Shown: positions 18,094 through 26,507 of the stretch, one piece after another
Position numbering within the stretch: position 1 is the stretch's first letter
Layout: every line of letters begins with the position of its first letter
Source of the DNA: Candidatus Woesearchaeota archaeon
Lineage (GTDB): Archaea > Nanobdellota > Nanobdellia > Woesearchaeales > UBA10216
Reading direction: 5' to 3'
Assembly: GCA_016180065.1 (NCBI GenBank)
Contig: JACPBY010000005.1
Span: 62,001-126,000, forward strand
DNA length: 64,000 bases
The notes under the pieces: model-generated
Databases searched by the model: none
The model's input: only the letters and a program-made list of their open reading frames with translations
Told to the model about the DNA's origin: nothing
Translations under genes and position numbers: made by a program

Positions 18094-20211
18094 CTAACTG
18101 GCCTTTGTTGCATTGATAAAATTCAGCACGTCACTGGTTATTTGACCAGATGTTTTGTTTGTTATTTCAAGCACATAAACAGCCGTTGTAAGGTTTGGCG
18201 CTCTCACATAGCTTTCACCAGTTGTGATGTAATTAAGCAGCCATCTCTGGTTGCCAAACACTGCAACCCAGTCAAACCTGCCTAGCGTCTGGTTGTTGCT
18301 GAGGTTTCTCACGTAAACCTGCTGCTCTTTATATTTTGTTGCTATTGGAAGGGAGCTGTTGATTCCCAGTTCTATTGCTATATCCCCCTCTGCTTCGTTA
18401 GCACTGCTTTGCGTTCCAATCACAGTTTCAGTACCAACACTGAAAAAAGCTGCCGGCTCTTTCTGATTTAAGTAACTAAGGTTTATAAAAGCTTCTGACA
18501 GGCTTCCGGAACCTATCCAAACATTGTCTATGGCGCCATCCATGTATTCTGAACCTCCTGAAAATGCAAGATAGCCTAGGGTAGTATTCGTCATGCTGCT
18601 CAGGTCGTTAACGTACGTTGTGGAGCTTCCAATGTTAGCTCCATTAATATAATAGTTCGCAATTCCCCCATTAACATTTACGTTAACAGCGTGATGCATC
18701 CAGACGCCAGCAGTGTTATAATTGTTGCCGAGAACCTGGTTTAAGTTGCTAGCATCCCTTGTTTCCATAGAAGTCCCTGAACTTGGCTCATTCCTGTAGA
18801 AAAGCTGGAAATAGTCGTTATCTGTGCCGTCACTTGCACCAACTATCAGTTTGTGAGACCCTCCAATCGTGTCAATGTACGCCCAAGCCATTATCCAGAA
18901 AGCGTCTTTATAAAGGCTGCCTGTAATGTTTGACCAATAGCCACTGCTCCCTTCATTGAAATCAGCTGCAGCACCACCTATAATGCCTTTTCTAAACAGA
19001 GGACAATAGCCAGCAATTCGGCAGATCAGGTCATACTTTGTGGTGGAATCACTGTTCATACTACCCTGCTCTGCGAACAGATAAGTCGCGTTGGTAAATT
19101 CTCTCCAAAGTTCTGTGGCGTTCTCTTCTGTTGCCCTGTCAAGATTTGAAGAGTTACCATAAACCATCTGAATTGTCCCAATGCTCAGGTTTGGCATGCT
19201 CACCCATGCTATAAGGCGGGCATGCGTTGAGTTGTAGCTTGAGTTGTAAAACTCTATTTCGTGCGGCAGCTTCTCGCTTCCGTCCCAACTGGATGTGTTT
19301 GTGAAGTAGATGTCTCCACCATTAGTCAAAGCATCATTCCTTAAGTCAGAATCAGTGATGTTAACCAGCATCCTAAAGCCTGTAAGATTATGATTTATCC
19401 TTGATAAGTTAAGCGTCAAGTTCTTATAATATTTAAAGTTGCTGCTGTCAACGGCGGGGTCTACCTCGACTCTGATTGCAGAGTCCCAGCTTTGGTCTTG
19501 CTGCTTCACCACAACGCCGTACTTTACCCTTCCTTTAATGTTTGTTTTCGGCACCAGTTTTACAGTTTCCCCGTTTGTAAAGCTTGCTGTGTAGTAGTTA
19601 AGACCGTTAAAAACTTCAACAGCTGGGCTGGCATCCTGCCACAACAGCTTAGTCCTAGGTTTCGCAGCTTGTGCGCAGACTGTTTCGTTTCTTACAAACG
19701 GCACTTGAACGCTACAGTCCTCGTTTATTACTTCTGTGTCATTTTCCAATACGGTTTTTGTGGTGCCGCATTTTGTCCTAGCAACTTCTTTCAGCTCACA
19801 TTCCTCATAAATTTCTGTGATGTTGGCTTGTCTTAAGAGCTTAAATGTTTTAACCCAACCGTTGTTGCCCTCAAACCACACGCCAATAGTTAAGTCTTGG
19901 CCCACCGCTGTTTCGTTGCTGTAATCTACTGCCACTTCTCTGCCGCTCCTAACAACAGAAGGCGTTACGCTGGCAGTCCCAAATCCTATCTTTCTCCAGA
20001 CGCTGCTTTCTCCGCTTATCACTTCGCCAGCCGGCTGCAGGAATCTCGCCTGCTCTGGCAATTCCTGCAATGGCGGAGCTCGCACTTCCAAACTGCCGAA
20101 TAAGAGAACTGCCGCTAACGTGAGGAGCAGGAGAGAAAGAATGGCCAAGCTTCTGCTATTTTTTCTTCGCGTGTCTGATACAGCTGTAACTAATTCTGTT
20201 ATTTTTTCCAT
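18094..20211 (-). CDS. Secreted DUF2341/LamG surface protein
   Basis: About 705 aa from ATG 20211, which has a perfect GAGGTGA ribosome site; a longer frame begins at 20259. A single N-terminal hydrophobic segment (LAILSLLLLTLAAVLLF) exports or anchors it. An N-terminal domain, rich in Cys around the ECELKEVARTKCG stretch, ends in IRVEVDP. A DUF2341-like domain follows (FRMLVNITDSDLRND, GGDIYFTN, HEIEFYNSS, ARLIAWV), then a LamG-like sandwich (DAFWIMAWAYIDT, INGANIGSSTTYV, DGAIDNVWIG). The C-terminal ~100 residues (QRWLLNYITTGESYV) match the 7886 protein. Glycan or surface binding is inferred from the domain types. Confidence 0.78.
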   Translation of the reverse strand: MEKITELVTAVSDTRRKNSRSLAILSLLLLTLAAVLLFGSLEVRAPPLQELPEQARFLQPAGEVISGESSVWRKIGFGTASVTPSVVRSGREVAVDYSNETAVGQDLTIGVWFEGNNGWVKTFKLLRQANITEIYEECELKEVARTKCGTTKTVLENDTEVINEDCSVQVPFVRNETVCAQAAKPRTKLLWQDASPAVEVFNGLNYYTASFTNGETVKLVPKTNIKGRVKYGVVVKQQDQSWDSAIRVEVDPAVDSSNFKYYKNLTLNLSRINHNLTGFRMLVNITDSDLRNDALTNGGDIYFTNTSSWDGSEKLPHEIEFYNSSYNSTHARLIAWVSMPNLSIGTIQMVYGNSSNLDRATEENATELWREFTNATYLFAEQGSMNSDSTTKYDLICRIAGYCPLFRKGIIGGAAADFNEGSSGYWSNITGSLYKDAFWIMAWAYIDTIGGSHKLIVGASDGTDNDYFQLFYRNEPSSGTSMETRDASNLNQVLGNNYNTAGVWMHHAVNVNVNGGIANYYINGANIGSSTTYVNDLSSMTNTTLGYLAFSGGSEYMDGAIDNVWIGSGSLSEAFINLSYLNQKEPAAFFSVGTETVIGTQSSANEAEGDIAIELGINSSLPIATKYKEQQVYVRNLSNNQTLGRFDWVAVFGNQRWLLNYITTGESYVRAPNLTTAVYVLEITNKTSGQITSDVLNFINATKAS

Positions 20212-20217
20212 TCTAAA

Positions 20218-20225
20218 CTCACCTC
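20218..20225 (-). promoter_or_regulatory. Shine-Dalgarno site deciding the 20211 start
   Basis: On the minus strand GAGGTGAG sits 6-7 nt before ATG 20211. This is a near-perfect complement to the archaeal 16S tail, and it makes the upstream in-frame Met at 20259 unlikely. Confidence 0.7.
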
Positions 20226-20242
20226 TTGCGCCAATATTTTTT

Positions 20243-22474
20243 TCATGTAACCGTAACATTCAAAGCCTCCACATCATTCCATGAGCTGTTAACAGCACTG
20301 AAATTAGCAGTGAAATCACCAGTTGCTGTGTAGTTATAAGCCACAAAAACAAGGGCAGTCTCTTGCGGTTGTAATGTGATTGGGCTACTGCTGCTTACTA
20401 CCCCGTTGCCGGTGTCAAGGCTCCAGCTCACGTTTGTCATATTAACAGCCATGTAATTCCGGACATAAGCCTCAAAAGTCCTCAAAGAGCCGCTGCTGTT
20501 AAGCACAGAAAAATTGCTCACGCCAAGATACTCAACTTCGACAGGAATGCTGGAAGAAGCTGTAAAGCCGCTGCCCTGCGCTGTAGCTGTGACAGAGTAA
20601 TCACCCTGTGCTGCGTAGTTGTGCTGAACATATACAAGCAAGGATTTGCTGGAGTTGAGGTTGGCGTTTTGAACGCTGCTCGCTGTGTTTCCGTCTCCAA
20701 AGTTAATGGTCCAATTAACACTAACGTTGTTATCACCGCTGTTATTAACGGCAAACTCAAACACCTTTCCCGACAAATTGGAATAAAGAATCTTTAAATT
20801 AGTAACAGAAAGATCTCCAGCAGCACTAACCGACAAAGTTTTAGTGGCTGTCACGCCATCAGCAACAGCAGTAGCATTAGCAGTAACCGTATAATTCCCT
20901 TCGCTGCTGTAATTATGATAAACATAAACAAATCCTAATTCACCAACTGCCAGAGCAGCATTATGAATGCTATTTATGACGGTGCCATCACCCATGCTAA
21001 ATTCCCAAGTTACATTGCTAACGACAGAACTGCCATTATTTTCAATAATTAACTCAAAAACTTTGAACACGCCGTTAGAGTAAACCTGCGACAAGCTCAA
21101 TATTCTTAAAGAAACAACGGTTGGTGATGGAAACACATAGTACAACTCTAGTCTGGAAACATTCAACAAGCCAGCTGCTCCAGAGTAGAAAGTTAAGTTT
21201 ATGTTGCAGTATCCTTCTATATCCGCAGTACAGTTGGCCAATGCGTTCATAAGCTGACTATCAAAGTTAATTGCCCACTCTGAGCCGCTATAATAGTTTG
21301 GAGCCGACCACACAGAAGTGCCGTTAACGTATAAAGCCGGCTCGCTTACAGTACCGGTTATTGTCACATTGTTTGAGCTTTGAGCCTTAGTGCCGTTAGC
21401 GAGTCCGTCACTTGGCATTACTTTGCAGAACCAAACATCAGCAGGAGTCAGGTTCCCATTAAGAAGTGTTTGTGAGTCCATACTTTGATTGGTGCCGTTC
21501 CTCCACCACTCATAAAAAGAATTAAGTTCGGTAAAGTTTTCTGGGTCTGAGTATGTATAATTACAAAATAGATTGTCTCCCGCATCTGGATTTTCAGGTA
21601 AGACGATAACGTTTGCAACAGTGGGGGCTTCGTTTGACCTGTAGCAGCTTTGGTCGCTGTGCTGTGGTGTTAAATTTGCTTGGAAAACATAAAGATAAGT
21701 ATCTTGAAGTTTATTAGCGCCAACATTTGAGTTTCCACAGCCTACATTGTTATACAAATTATCGTTGTTGCTGGAAGTATCATCATAAGAAGGAGTATAA
21801 TCTACAACATAACCTTGATAAGCGTATGCGAAAGTTTTGTGGTTATAGCAGTTTACACTGCAGTCCACACTTATCTGCCCAATTTGGTTGCACGCTACTG
21901 AATTAGGGGCGCATAAGATGCGGCCATTTGCGGAGATATCACTTTCATATTGCCCATCACTATCCGCCTGGGAATGGGCTCTTGAACCTCGCGACAAGTA
22001 ATCCATAGAAGTGTATGCAACATCTCCCAAATAACCTGTCAAATTCTCAAACCATGCATACTGCATGTTCTTTGCATTGTCAAAAAAGCCGCCGATAGCT
22101 TCGCTGTCACAATCCGACTGGCCTGAAGGCGGGTCTGCAACATCCATCATCACAGTGCTTCCTGCGCCGTCATAAGTGAAGTTATAGCAGTAATTGGCGT
22201 TGCTTGCATTGTAACTTGACGTTGAACACTCGTTTTCTGCAGTATCATAAGAAATCCAGCCGCAGGAGTCTGAAAACACCTGAGTCCAGTTATTGCTGCA
22301 AACGTTAATGGTGCAATCCCTTGTGCACTTATTGCCCAAACAGCTTATGCCGTTGTCAGTGTAGCCGCTTGGGCACGAGGAAGGCGTGCAGTCAACATAT
22401 GCTGCAACGTTCGCAGCTATTGCTGCAATGAGCATAATCAACGTGCACATTCCCAATAACGCTTTTAACCTCAT
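20243..22474 (-). CDS. Secreted Cys-rich protein with CARDB/PKD-like repeats
   Basis: A 743-aa protein with a signal peptide (LLGMCTLIMLIAAIAANVAA). A Cys-rich N-terminal segment (VDCTPSSCPSG, NKCTRDCTINVC) is followed by a long Cys-containing domain and an immunoglobulin-like region (NVIVLPENPDAGDNLFCNYTY). Three ~85-residue repeats follow at about 490-743, each with FELIIENN/FEFAVNNSG, VxW, FGDGN-type turns and closing HNYSSEGNYTVTA-like strands. They belong to the same repeat family as the 5586 protein. It is exported and probably heavily glycosylated. Its ATG overlaps the stop of the VCBS gene (ATGA at 22471). Binding partner unknown. Confidence 0.72.
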   Translation of the reverse strand: MRLKALLGMCTLIMLIAAIAANVAAYVDCTPSSCPSGYTDNGISCLGNKCTRDCTINVCSNNWTQVFSDSCGWISYDTAENECSTSSYNASNANYCYNFTYDGAGSTVMMDVADPPSGQSDCDSEAIGGFFDNAKNMQYAWFENLTGYLGDVAYTSMDYLSRGSRAHSQADSDGQYESDISANGRILCAPNSVACNQIGQISVDCSVNCYNHKTFAYAYQGYVVDYTPSYDDTSSNNDNLYNNVGCGNSNVGANKLQDTYLYVFQANLTPQHSDQSCYRSNEAPTVANVIVLPENPDAGDNLFCNYTYSDPENFTELNSFYEWWRNGTNQSMDSQTLLNGNLTPADVWFCKVMPSDGLANGTKAQSSNNVTITGTVSEPALYVNGTSVWSAPNYYSGSEWAINFDSQLMNALANCTADIEGYCNINLTFYSGAAGLLNVSRLELYYVFPSPTVVSLRILSLSQVYSNGVFKVFELIIENNGSSVVSNVTWEFSMGDGTVINSIHNAALAVGELGFVYVYHNYSSEGNYTVTANATAVADGVTATKTLSVSAAGDLSVTNLKILYSNLSGKVFEFAVNNSGDNNVSVNWTINFGDGNTASSVQNANLNSSKSLLVYVQHNYAAQGDYSVTATAQGSGFTASSSIPVEVEYLGVSNFSVLNSSGSLRTFEAYVRNYMAVNMTNVSWSLDTGNGVVSSSSPITLQPQETALVFVAYNYTATGDFTANFSAVNSSWNDVEALNVTVT

Positions 22475-24018
22475 GAGCCTCTTCCCTCTAACTTAATTCG
22501 TGAATATACTATCGTCGCGTTCTTTGGCAACCTGACACTGATAGTTTCATTGGCAGCTGAGGTGTAATTAAGCAGCTTACTGGTAGTGCCATCAGAAAAA
22601 TTTCCAGCAAAATGGGCAGTTTGGTTAAAGACAAAAACATCCACAAAAGTGAAGTCAGTAAGGCTGCCATCAGAAACTTCAACCATGATTGAATAATTTC
22701 CAGTATCATTAACGGTAGTTTGCCATTTCCCTGAACTGTTAAAAGGCGAGCTGAAGCTGAATGTCAAAGCAGCGCCATCAGGATCTGAAGCAACAACTTC
22801 GCCACTTATGTTTAAGTCAATCATTTCCCCTGCCCTTGCAGTTCTATTGCTGATGTTGCCAAGCTGTGGTGGCCGGTTAAAGCTGCTGGCAACAGCCAGT
22901 ATGCCGTAAGGTGAACCTTCCCTTTTCAAAGCAATCTCTGCCTTGCCGTCGCCATCAATATCTGCTATGGCTAAAGCGCTGTCAATGAATGCGTTGAACG
23001 TATAAGTGAAATTTTTGCCACCGCTACTGTTAACTATATGTACTTTCGAGCCGTTATTCTCGCCAAATATGATGTCATATTTCCCATCGCTGTTCATATC
23101 AGCGATGTCAGGGGCTACAAAGGCAGTCTTTAACGTTCCAGAGTCATCATAGCTCCACTGCTGCGAGCCAGTTGAGGCATCATAGGCAATAATTTTCCCA
23201 TCTTCAGTTTGCGTGTTCAATCTACCACTAATAACTATTTCATAATTAGAGTCAGAATCAAGATTGGCAATTGTTGGAGTCACCCTTGAATAAACGCTTA
23301 AACTGATTGGGCTAGGACTTTCATCAGCGCAGGTCTGGGCATTCTTGATGTAAAGGCGGTTATAGCACGTTTTAGAAGTGGAACAATATTGAGTTGTTGT
23401 TGTATAAATCAGTTCATATTGATTATCACGATCAACGTCATATACAACAACCGAACCATCAATCAACCCATCACCGGTGCTACATTTCTGCGTCAACTTA
23501 TTTGGTGTAGAAGTGTTATAGTCGTAAACAAAAACTCCGTAAAATGACGGCACTATTATTTCGGGATTGTCATCGCTGTCGATGTTGGCAATAGACACGG
23601 ATGCGAATGCCCCGCCGTTTCCGAAAGTAGCATTTCCTTCTTTAACTCCTGTTGCGCCATCAATAACATAAACTTCTCCTGGCCAGTCGTAAGCGGAACG
23701 GCTTCCCCAATCAGCGGTGATTACTTCAGGATTGCCATCCAAATCAATGTCAGCAACGGCTGTTCCTCCACCATAATCAATTATAGTCGCTCCTCCGATT
23801 TGCGTATATTTGTCGTTAAACTTGTAGCGCCATTTCTCGCTGATGGAATTGCCGCTGCTGGCAACATCGTAAGCTATCAACGTACCATTTCTTAACCCGA
23901 CTAGAACTTCTTTTTGGTTGTCAGAGTCTATGTTTGCCAACGTGGGCGGAAGCAGTGGGTAGCTTGTTGGGATGCTCAGGTGCCACCTCTGATTCGTATT
24001 CATCCACCATCTGTTCAA
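22471..24018 (-). CDS. VCBS/FG-GAP repeat part of a frame-broken subtilisin-VCBS protein
   Basis: A 515-aa frame beginning at a TTG, without a signal peptide. It has a chain of VCBS/FG-GAP repeats with calcium loops (ANIDSDNQKEVLVG, DIDLDGNPEVITA, ANIDSDDNPEIIV, ADMNSDGKYDIIFG, ADIDGDGKAEIAL). A cadherin/PKD-like domain with NISNRTARAGEMIDLN follows near residue 390. The first ~160 residues are homologous to the fragment at 25815-26507. In that copy, reading continues from the upstream part without a break. Here ten bases are missing at 24040/24041, so this piece is out of frame with the protease part at 24015-24995. It is most likely the C-terminal half of one original gene. Translation by coupling at the overlapping TGA/TTG is possible. 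Confidence 0.75.
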   Translation of the reverse strand: MNRWWMNTNQRWHLSIPTSYPLLPPTLANIDSDNQKEVLVGLRNGTLIAYDVASSGNSISEKWRYKFNDKYTQIGGATIIDYGGGTAVADIDLDGNPEVITADWGSRSAYDWPGEVYVIDGATGVKEGNATFGNGGAFASVSIANIDSDDNPEIIVPSFYGVFVYDYNTSTPNKLTQKCSTGDGLIDGSVVVYDVDRDNQYELIYTTTTQYCSTSKTCYNRLYIKNAQTCADESPSPISLSVYSRVTPTIANLDSDSNYEIVISGRLNTQTEDGKIIAYDASTGSQQWSYDDSGTLKTAFVAPDIADMNSDGKYDIIFGENNGSKVHIVNSSGGKNFTYTFNAFIDSALAIADIDGDGKAEIALKREGSPYGILAVASSFNRPPQLGNISNRTARAGEMIDLNISGEVVASDPDGAALTFSFSSPFNSSGKWQTTVNDTGNYSIMVEVSDGSLTDFTFVDVFVFNQTAHFAGNFSDGTTSKLLNYTSAANETISVRLPKNATIVYSRIKLEGRGS

Positions 24019-24221
24019 AATCCTGTCGCGCCTCTCAACACAGTAACAACATCCTGATGCTCGTTGTTATCCAAATCAGAGACGCTGGGTCTGATGACAA
24101 TATCACTGGTGACACTATCCTTTAGCGCAACATTACTGGCATCAATATCGGCTGCCTTGTTTACGTCACCTTTCAGCAAAGTAAAACCGGTACGCCTGTA
24201 ATCATGGTGGTCAGTAGGCCA
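23594..24221 (-). repeat. Diverged direct repeat, copy 1 (inside the VCBS gene)
   Basis: About 628 bp matching 25846-26483 in the same orientation without indels, except for a 10-bp gap at 24040/24041. Most of the repeat has many silent and conservative differences, but 23942-24040 is identical to 26194-26292 over 99 bases. Both copies encode the linker WPTDHHDYRRTG and two VCBS units. The pair flanks the low-GC protease segment. Confidence 0.85.
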
Positions 24222-24995
24222 ATCTAAATGCCTGACATTTAAAACTGGCAGGTATTCCAATGCAGCTTTTACATCTACTCTATAAAATGTTCTTCTATTT
24301 AAAAAGAATAAGAACGAGTCATGTATCGATTTGCCAGAAGCATTCAAAGCTTCTTGGATTTGTCCAGGTTTTAATGTTCCGTTATAAGCATCTTGCAGTA
24401 AAGCTACTGCTCCGGCAACGTGTGGAGTTGCGAAACTAGTTCCTTGAGAAATAGCGTGCTGCGAATCTATACATATAGGGGAACCAAAACTTGCACTGCT
24501 TGCTCTTGCAGCGCAAATATTCTCTCCTGGGGCTACAACATCTAAATTTGCATTTCTATTGCTGAATGCGGACATTTTATCATCGTCATTACTGGCACCT
24601 ACTGATATTGAACCATTAACGCATGCAGGATAGCTTATTTGAGTTTTAGAACCATCATTTCCTGATGCTATTGTGATAGCTATTCCTACATCGTAAGCGC
24701 TTCTTATTGCTATACTTAAATCATTAGTAGAAAAGCAATTATCAGTAGTGCTGGCTGCTCCAAGAGACGAACTTATAGTTATAACAGATGTATTAAACTT
24801 TGTTCTATTGTTATAGCACCACTCTACACTCATTTGAGTTGCGTCTTCATCTGGTGTAGAATTTCCGTTTTTTAGTATAATTAGCTTTGATTGAGGAGCT
24901 ACTCCATTTATTAATGAATTGTTTGAACCAACTATGCTGGCCACAAAAGTTCCATGACCCACAGTATCATCTGGTATTGCTTGGTTTGATTGCAA
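24015..24995 (-). CDS. Subtilisin catalytic part (His and Ser) of a frame-broken S8 peptidase-VCBS protein
   Basis: A 326-aa frame starting at a TTG. It carries the S8 His motif (GHGTFVASIVG), the oxyanion Asn (ASGNDG) and the Ser motif (GTSFATPHVAGA), but not the Asp, which is in the preceding frame (24932-25540). The C-terminal ~75 residues (WPTDHHDYRRTG onward) belong to the repeated VCBS region and run into stop codons because of the 10-bp gap at 24040. The protease part is visibly AT-richer than the VCBS part. Alone it cannot be an active subtilisin; with the flanking frames it would be a secreted protease. A recent pseudogene and a sequencing error are both possible. Confidence 0.72.
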   Translation of the reverse strand: MQSNQAIPDDTVGHGTFVASIVGSNNSLINGVAPQSKLIILKNGNSTPDEDATQMSVEWCYNNRTKFNTSVITISSSLGAASTTDNCFSTNDLSIAIRSAYDVGIAITIASGNDGSKTQISYPACVNGSISVGASNDDDKMSAFSNRNANLDVVAPGENICAARASSASFGSPICIDSQHAISQGTSFATPHVAGAVALLQDAYNGTLKPGQIQEALNASGKSIHDSFLFFLNRRTFYRVDVKAALEYLPVLNVRHLDWPTDHHDYRRTGFTLLKGDVNKAADIDASNVALKDSVTSDIVIRPSVSDLDNNEHQDVVTVLRGATGF

Positions 24996-25540
24996 TCACT
25001 GAAATCAGGATGCGAAAAATCTATGCCGGAATCGATTATGCATACAGATTGTGTACTCCCCGTAATATTAACACCATCTTTTTGTAATTTCCATACGTCA
25101 TCGGCATTTATTAGAGGAACAGTTGACTCCAAGATATACTCTCCTTTCCTACTTAAATGGATATTATTGACATTCGGATCAATTTTCAACTTTTCTAATC
25201 CGCTTTTAGTTATATAGCCGGAAAATCCCGGACTTAAAGTGTAGATATTTTTAGTTTTAAAATCCTTTAATGATAAAGTAGATAATACTTCATCTTGTTT
25301 TTGCTTATAGATCTGTTTTTTAGTCTTAATTTCTTTAACTTCTTTATCTGTCAAATTGGGTTCCTTTAAGGATACTATAACCAATACTTCAGACTTTTCT
25401 TCTAATTCATCTAATATCTTTTTATCTATCTTGGTTTCTGGTTTCTCTATTAGTCCTCTTGTATTAGATGCTAATACTAAAAGTACAACCAACAAAATTC
25501 CGAAATAGACTAAAGTCGATTTTTTCATTTTTTTATACAC
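24932..25540 (-). CDS. N-terminal part of a frame-broken S8 peptidase (signal, I9-like propeptide, catalytic Asp)
   Basis: A 202-aa frame with a signal peptide (STLVYFGILLVVLLVLAS). An I9-like propeptide (SEVLVIVSLKEPN through KNIYTLSPGFSGYITKSGLEKL) is followed by the catalytic Asp motif VCIIDSGIDFSHPDF. It then leaves frame: the last ~15 residues have no counterpart, and GHGT continues in another frame at 24995. The spacing between the Asp and His motifs would be unusually short, suggesting loss of tens of bases and not just one. Low GC compared with the VCBS region points to a different origin. Start ATG 25540 overlaps the preceding gene by 16 bp; Met at 25528 is an alternative. Confidence 0.72.
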   Translation of the reverse strand: MYKKMKKSTLVYFGILLVVLLVLASNTRGLIEKPETKIDKKILDELEEKSEVLVIVSLKEPNLTDKEVKEIKTKKQIYKQKQDEVLSTLSLKDFKTKNIYTLSPGFSGYITKSGLEKLKIDPNVNNIHLSRKGEYILESTVPLINADDVWKLQKDGVNITGSTQSVCIIDSGIDFSHPDFSDCNQTKQYQMILWVMELLWPA

Positions 25541-25818
25541 GCGTTATTTATACATTTGCAATCTTTTGTTGGTTTAGGTGAAATATACGTATAACATGAT
25601 GGGTTTTGGGTACAATTTAATATCGATCCTTCTCTAACGCAATCCCATTCGGCACCTTCGTTTTCAGGACAACAATTAATGCTCATCCAAGAACAATCTG
25701 TGTCCACTTCACAATACTTTTCAGGGATAGTTTGCTGCTTGACTACTGGTTTTTGATAATTTGTTAAAATAATAACTGCCAAGATTAATGCGATAAAGAT
25801 CAAAAGTCTGTTGTTCAT
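25525..25818 (-). CDS. Small membrane-anchored Cys-rich extracellular protein
   Basis: A 97-aa protein with one N-terminal hydrophobic helix (LLIFIALILAVIILTNY) followed by a ~70-residue domain with ten cysteines (YCEVDTDCSW, INCCPENEG, KDCKCINNACIKK). The even Cys number suggests disulfides outside the cell. I cannot name the family. Start overlaps the upstream stop (ATGA at 25815) and its end overlaps the protease start. It lies inside the AT-rich segment between the two VCBS repeats and so probably travelled with the protease, perhaps as an inhibitor or partner (inference). Confidence 0.65.
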   Translation of the reverse strand: MNNRLLIFIALILAVIILTNYQKPVVKQQTIPEKYCEVDTDCSWMSINCCPENEGAEWDCVREGSILNCTQNPSCYTYISPKPTKDCKCINNACIKK

Positions 25819-26507
25819 AGAGCATCGCCTCCAGTCTTAGTTATGAACAGGGAGGCAAAAGCCCCTCCATTGCCAAACGTAGCGTTCCCTTCCTTAGCAC
25901 CAGTTGCTCCATCTATAACGTAAACTTCTCCTGGCCAGTCATAAGCAGTCCTTGTCCCGAAATCTGCGGTAATGACTTCGTTATTGCCGTCCAGATCGAT
26001 ATCTGTTACGGCAGTTCCTCCACCAAAGTCAATTATGGTTGTTCCGCCTACTGCAGTGTATTTCCCGCTGAACTTGTAACGCCATTTTTCAGTTGCTGAA
26101 TCTCCACTTCCGGAAATGTCATAGGCTATTAGCGTTCCGTTTCTCAACCCAACCAGAACCTCTTTTTGAGAATCAGAATCAATATTTGCCAGTGTGGGCG
26201 GAAGCAGTGGGTAGCTTGTTGGGATGCTCAGGTGCCACCTCTGATTCGTATTCATCCACCATCTGTTCAAAATCCTGTCGCGCCTCTCAACAGGATGGAT
26301 GACAGTAACAACATCCTGATGCCCATTGTTATCAAGGTCTGACACGGAAGGGCGAATAACAATATCGCTAATGACACTATCCTTCAGAGCAATATTGCTG
26401 GCATCTATATCAGATGCTTTGTTCACGTCACCTTTCAACAAAGTGAAGCCTGTCCTACGATAATCATGATGGTCAGTAGGCCACTCGGTATGCACCGCGC
26501 GTTTCAT
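25815..26507 (-). CDS. Truncated VCBS/FG-GAP repeat fragment
   Basis: A 230-aa frame with no signal peptide. After eight residues it enters WPTDHHDYRRTG, then reads without break through VTVIHPVERRDRILN into VCBS units with DIDLDGNNEVITA. It ends after GNGGAFAS in a short unrelated tail. Practically the whole protein is the direct repeat shared with 23594-24221, so both ends are truncated at the repeat borders. Its start overlaps the stop of the 26504 gene (ATGA). As a free-standing protein it has no export signal. It is best seen as a residue of a recombination event, and shows the undamaged version of the sequence broken in copy 1. Confidence 0.65.
   Translation of the reverse strand: MKRAVHTEWPTDHHDYRRTGFTLLKGDVNKASDIDASNIALKDSVISDIVIRPSVSDLDNNGHQDVVTVIHPVERRDRILNRWWMNTNQRWHLSIPTSYPLLPPTLANIDSDSQKEVLVGLRNGTLIAYDISGSGDSATEKWRYKFSGKYTAVGGTTIIDFGGGTAVTDIDLDGNNEVITADFGTRTAYDWPGEVYVIDGATGAKEGNATFGNGGAFASLFITKTGGDAL
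25846..26483 (-). repeat. Diverged direct repeat, copy 2 (intact version)
   Basis: About 638 bp homologous to 23594-24221, containing the ten bases GGATGGATGA (26293-26302, plus strand) that copy 1 lacks. The tract 26194-26292 is identical to copy 1 over 99 bases, and identity resumes for 20 more bases after the indel. Confidence 0.85.

Noticed and set aside
18088..18102. Terminator hairpin GCCAG/CTGGC at the end of the DUF2341 gene
   Set aside because: Only a 5-bp stem overlapping the stop codon, with no T-tract on the minus strand; too weak to call.
24980..25000. Programmed ribosomal frameshift in the subtilisin gene
   Set aside because: No slippery sequence or downstream structure is obvious, and the Asp-His spacing is too short, which fits deletion better.
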